Positions 5,562 to 7,096 of a DNA stretch of 7,096 nucleotides are shown piece after piece. The stretch comes from Myxococcota bacterium (GTDB taxonomy: Bacteria; Myxococcota_A; Polyangia; HGW-17; JAJRWW01). The stretch lies in assembly GCA_024276595.1 (NCBI GenBank), contig JAJRWW010000744.1, positions 1 through 7,096 of the forward strand. Reading direction: 5' to 3'. Made by a program: the position numbers and the translations under genes. The stretch's first letter is position 1; each line of letters starts with the position of its first letter. Under the pieces are notes generated by a model. It searched no databases. It was not told the origin of the DNA and was given only the letters and a program-made list of their open reading frames with translations.

Positions 5562-7067
5562 TCATGGACCGTGCCTCCCGGCGCCGCCCGCGGCACCCTC
5601 GGTGAGATCCACCACCAGCGTGCTCACCTGACCCGGCCGCACCCGGACCGTGCGGATCACCCGGCCCAGCTTCGGGTGGTGCAGCACCACCCGGTGGGTG
5701 CCAACAGCCAGGGGAATGGGTCGGTCGAATGGCGTGGTCTCCACGACCACCCCACCCAGCAGCACCTCGGCCCACGGGTGCGCGAGCACCCTGAGCCCAC
5801 CCCGCCCGGGCACGGGCCTCATCCCAGCGACCATTCCCCTGGCGGGGACGACCGCCTGGCTGGACATGGCGGCCAGGCCCGGGCAGTCGCCCCGCCCCTG
5901 CCCCGGAGAGTCTGTAGGCCAGGCCGCGAGGACCACGACGAGGAAGGTGAGCAGGATCCCCAAGGAGCCCGCACCTACCCAGACCGCCCAGGGTATCCGC
6001 AGGGGCGGGCCGTGGGAGCTGGCCCGGGAGCGCCCTGGAAAGGTGGCCCTGTAGCCCCCTCCTGCACCCTCGGGGAGGGCGGCATGAACCTGCTCCTCGC
6101 TGAGCTCTCCCACGCTCTGAAGGAAGAAAAGTAGCTGGGCCTGGTGACCCATGGCCACCCGGGCAGAGACAAACCGCTCCAGGGCCAGCGCGAGCTGCTG
6201 GGCCACGGGGTAGCGGTCCTCCGGACGCTTCTCCAGGCAGCGCAAGATGATCCGCTCGAGGGGACGCCCGATGGCCCCGTTGAGCTGTCTGGGAGGCGGG
6301 GGCCGGTCGGCGCGGATCTTGTGCAGGACGCTCCGGGAGTCGTCCTGCAAGAAAGGCTTCTGTCCCGTGACCATCTGGTAGAGCACCACGCCGAGGCTCC
6401 AGATGTCGGTGCGACCATCCAGCCTCTCGCACATTATCTGCTCGGGGGACATGTACGCAGGAGTGCCCACCCCTGCTCCAGCCTGGGTCAGGTCTCTGCT
6501 GTCGGCCTGCCGGGCGATCCCAAAGTCCATGAGCTTCACGCCCCCGTGGCTGGTGAACATGATGTTCGCCGGCTTCACGTCCCTGTGGATGACCCCACGG
6601 GAATGGGCGTAGTCCAGAGCCCGGGCCACCTGGGCAGCCACCACCGCCGCCACATCCACCGGGAGCTGACCGTGGCGTTCCAAGACATCATACAGGTCCA
6701 CCCCTTCCACAAGCTCGGTGACCATGTACGGCACGCCAGCGTCCACCCGGTAGTCGTAGATGTGCAGGATGGACTCGTGCTGCAGCGCGGCCAGGCTCCT
6801 GGCCTCCCGCTGAAAGCGTTCCAGGAGGTGGGGCTGAGCGGCAATGTCTGCGCGCAGCACCTTGACCGCCACAGGTCGCCCGAGGCTCGCCTGGTGGGAG
6901 AGGTAGACCACAGACATCCCGCCGGCGCCGATCTCCTCGTCGATGGTGTAGTCGCCGATGCGCAGCTTCGAGGGAGCGCCCCCCCGGGGAGAGGCAGCCC
7001 CGTCCGGGATGGGAGGCGGTGTGGGCGGGGGCAAGCCGGCCGCATGGGGCCGACCACCAGCAGGCAT
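5562..7067 (-). CDS. Membrane-anchored Ser/Thr protein kinase with C-terminal PEGA domain (N-terminus possibly incomplete)
   Basis: Hanks-type (PknB-like) kinase, 501 residues from the ATG at 7067. It should phosphorylate Ser/Thr of cytoplasmic targets using ATP. Seen: a Pro/Gly-rich leader (about 1-35); a kinase domain (about 38-300) with P-loop GAGGMS 47-52, VAVK lysine K69, helix-C glutamate E88, HRDVKPAN 161-168 (catalytic D163), DFG 181-183 and GTPAYMSPEQ 201-210, with T194 and T202 in the activation segment. All key residues are present, so it looks active, and the HRD arginine makes it an RD kinase. A hydrophobic helix spans about 358-383. Residues about 425-488 match the PEGA pattern (LRVLAHPWAEVLLGG, then TTPF, then PLAVGTHRVVL). 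Expected topology is kinase inside, PEGA outside. The codons from 7068 to 7096 are also open in this frame and read Pro/Gly-rich, so the true start may lie beyond the window. It is first in the gene row, 65 bases ahead of the LysM gene. The kinase identity is firm; its ligand and targets are unknown. Confidence 0.95.
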   Translation of the reverse strand: MPAGGRPHAAGLPPPTPPPIPDGAASPRGGAPSKLRIGDYTIDEEIGAGGMSVVYLSHQASLGRPVAVKVLRADIAAQPHLLERFQREARSLAALQHESILHIYDYRVDAGVPYMVTELVEGVDLYDVLERHGQLPVDVAAVVAAQVARALDYAHSRGVIHRDVKPANIMFTSHGGVKLMDFGIARQADSRDLTQAGAGVGTPAYMSPEQIMCERLDGRTDIWSLGVVLYQMVTGQKPFLQDDSRSVLHKIRADRPPPPRQLNGAIGRPLERIILRCLEKRPEDRYPVAQQLALALERFVSARVAMGHQAQLLFFLQSVGELSEEQVHAALPEGAGGGYRATFPGRSRASSHGPPLRIPWAVWVGAGSLGILLTFLVVVLAAWPTDSPGQGRGDCPGLAAMSSQAVVPARGMVAGMRPVPGRGGLRVLAHPWAEVLLGGVVVETTPFDRPIPLAVGTHRVVLHHPKLGRVIRTVRVRPGQVSTLVVDLTEGAAGGAGRHGP

Positions 7068-7070
7068 CTC

Positions 7071-7086
7071 CCCGCCTGGAGGCGGG
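7071..7086. repeat. Inverted repeat over the ribosome-binding region of the PEGA kinase
   Basis: CCCGCCT, two bases, AGGCGGG: a perfect 7-bp inverted repeat that ends 3 bases before the ATG at 7067. In the mRNA it would pair the purine-rich stretch GGCGGG, part of the likely Shine-Dalgarno region. The 2-base spacer means the outer pairs would have to open to make a loop. If translation really starts further upstream, this is coding sequence and the hairpin has no initiation role. Confidence 0.35.
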
Positions 7087-7096
7087 ACAGGCTCCC

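Overview
This is a high-GC (by eye about two thirds G+C) bacterial window. Every gene I can support lies on the minus strand, so transcription runs from right to left. The protein types suggest Myxococcota or a related deltaproteobacterial lineage: Hanks-type Ser/Thr kinases with an N-terminal zinc ribbon, proline-rich linkers or PEGA domains, a LysM protein with a helical-repeat tail, and a small basic one-helix membrane protein. This placement is an inference from protein style; the window has no rRNA, tRNA or taxonomic marker gene.

Layout in transcription order: (1) 7067-5562, a membrane-anchored Ser/Thr kinase with a C-terminal PEGA-like domain, whose reading frame stays open to the right edge, so its N-terminus may lie outside the window. 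(2) 5496-4540, a secreted LysM protein with two good and one degenerate LysM-like unit, then a helical tail. (3) 4503-2074, a second Ser/Thr kinase with a CxxC...CxxC zinc ribbon, one transmembrane helix, two PPC-like modules outside the membrane, and a very basic Pro/Arg/Met tail encoded in part by an 18-bp tandem repeat. (4) 1953-514, a DacB/PBP4-type D-alanyl-D-alanine carboxypeptidase/endopeptidase with all three active-site motifs. (5) 406-134, a 90-residue protein with a Lys/Arg-rich N-terminus and one C-terminal membrane helix. The gaps between genes are 65, 36, 120 and 107 bases, so they may form one operon, but no promoter or convincing terminator is visible.

Working together (inference): two receptor-like kinases with different extracytoplasmic domains are interleaved with a predicted peptidoglycan-binding protein and a peptidoglycan-trimming enzyme. 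This suggests a kinase-linked cell-wall sensing or remodelling locus in which the usual PASTA sensor domains are replaced by PEGA and PPC-like modules. Each protein family is individually known. The least ordinary parts are the combination, the repeat-encoded kinase tail and a degenerate 15-bp repeat array just upstream of dacB. Bases 1-133 hold no gene I can call with confidence.
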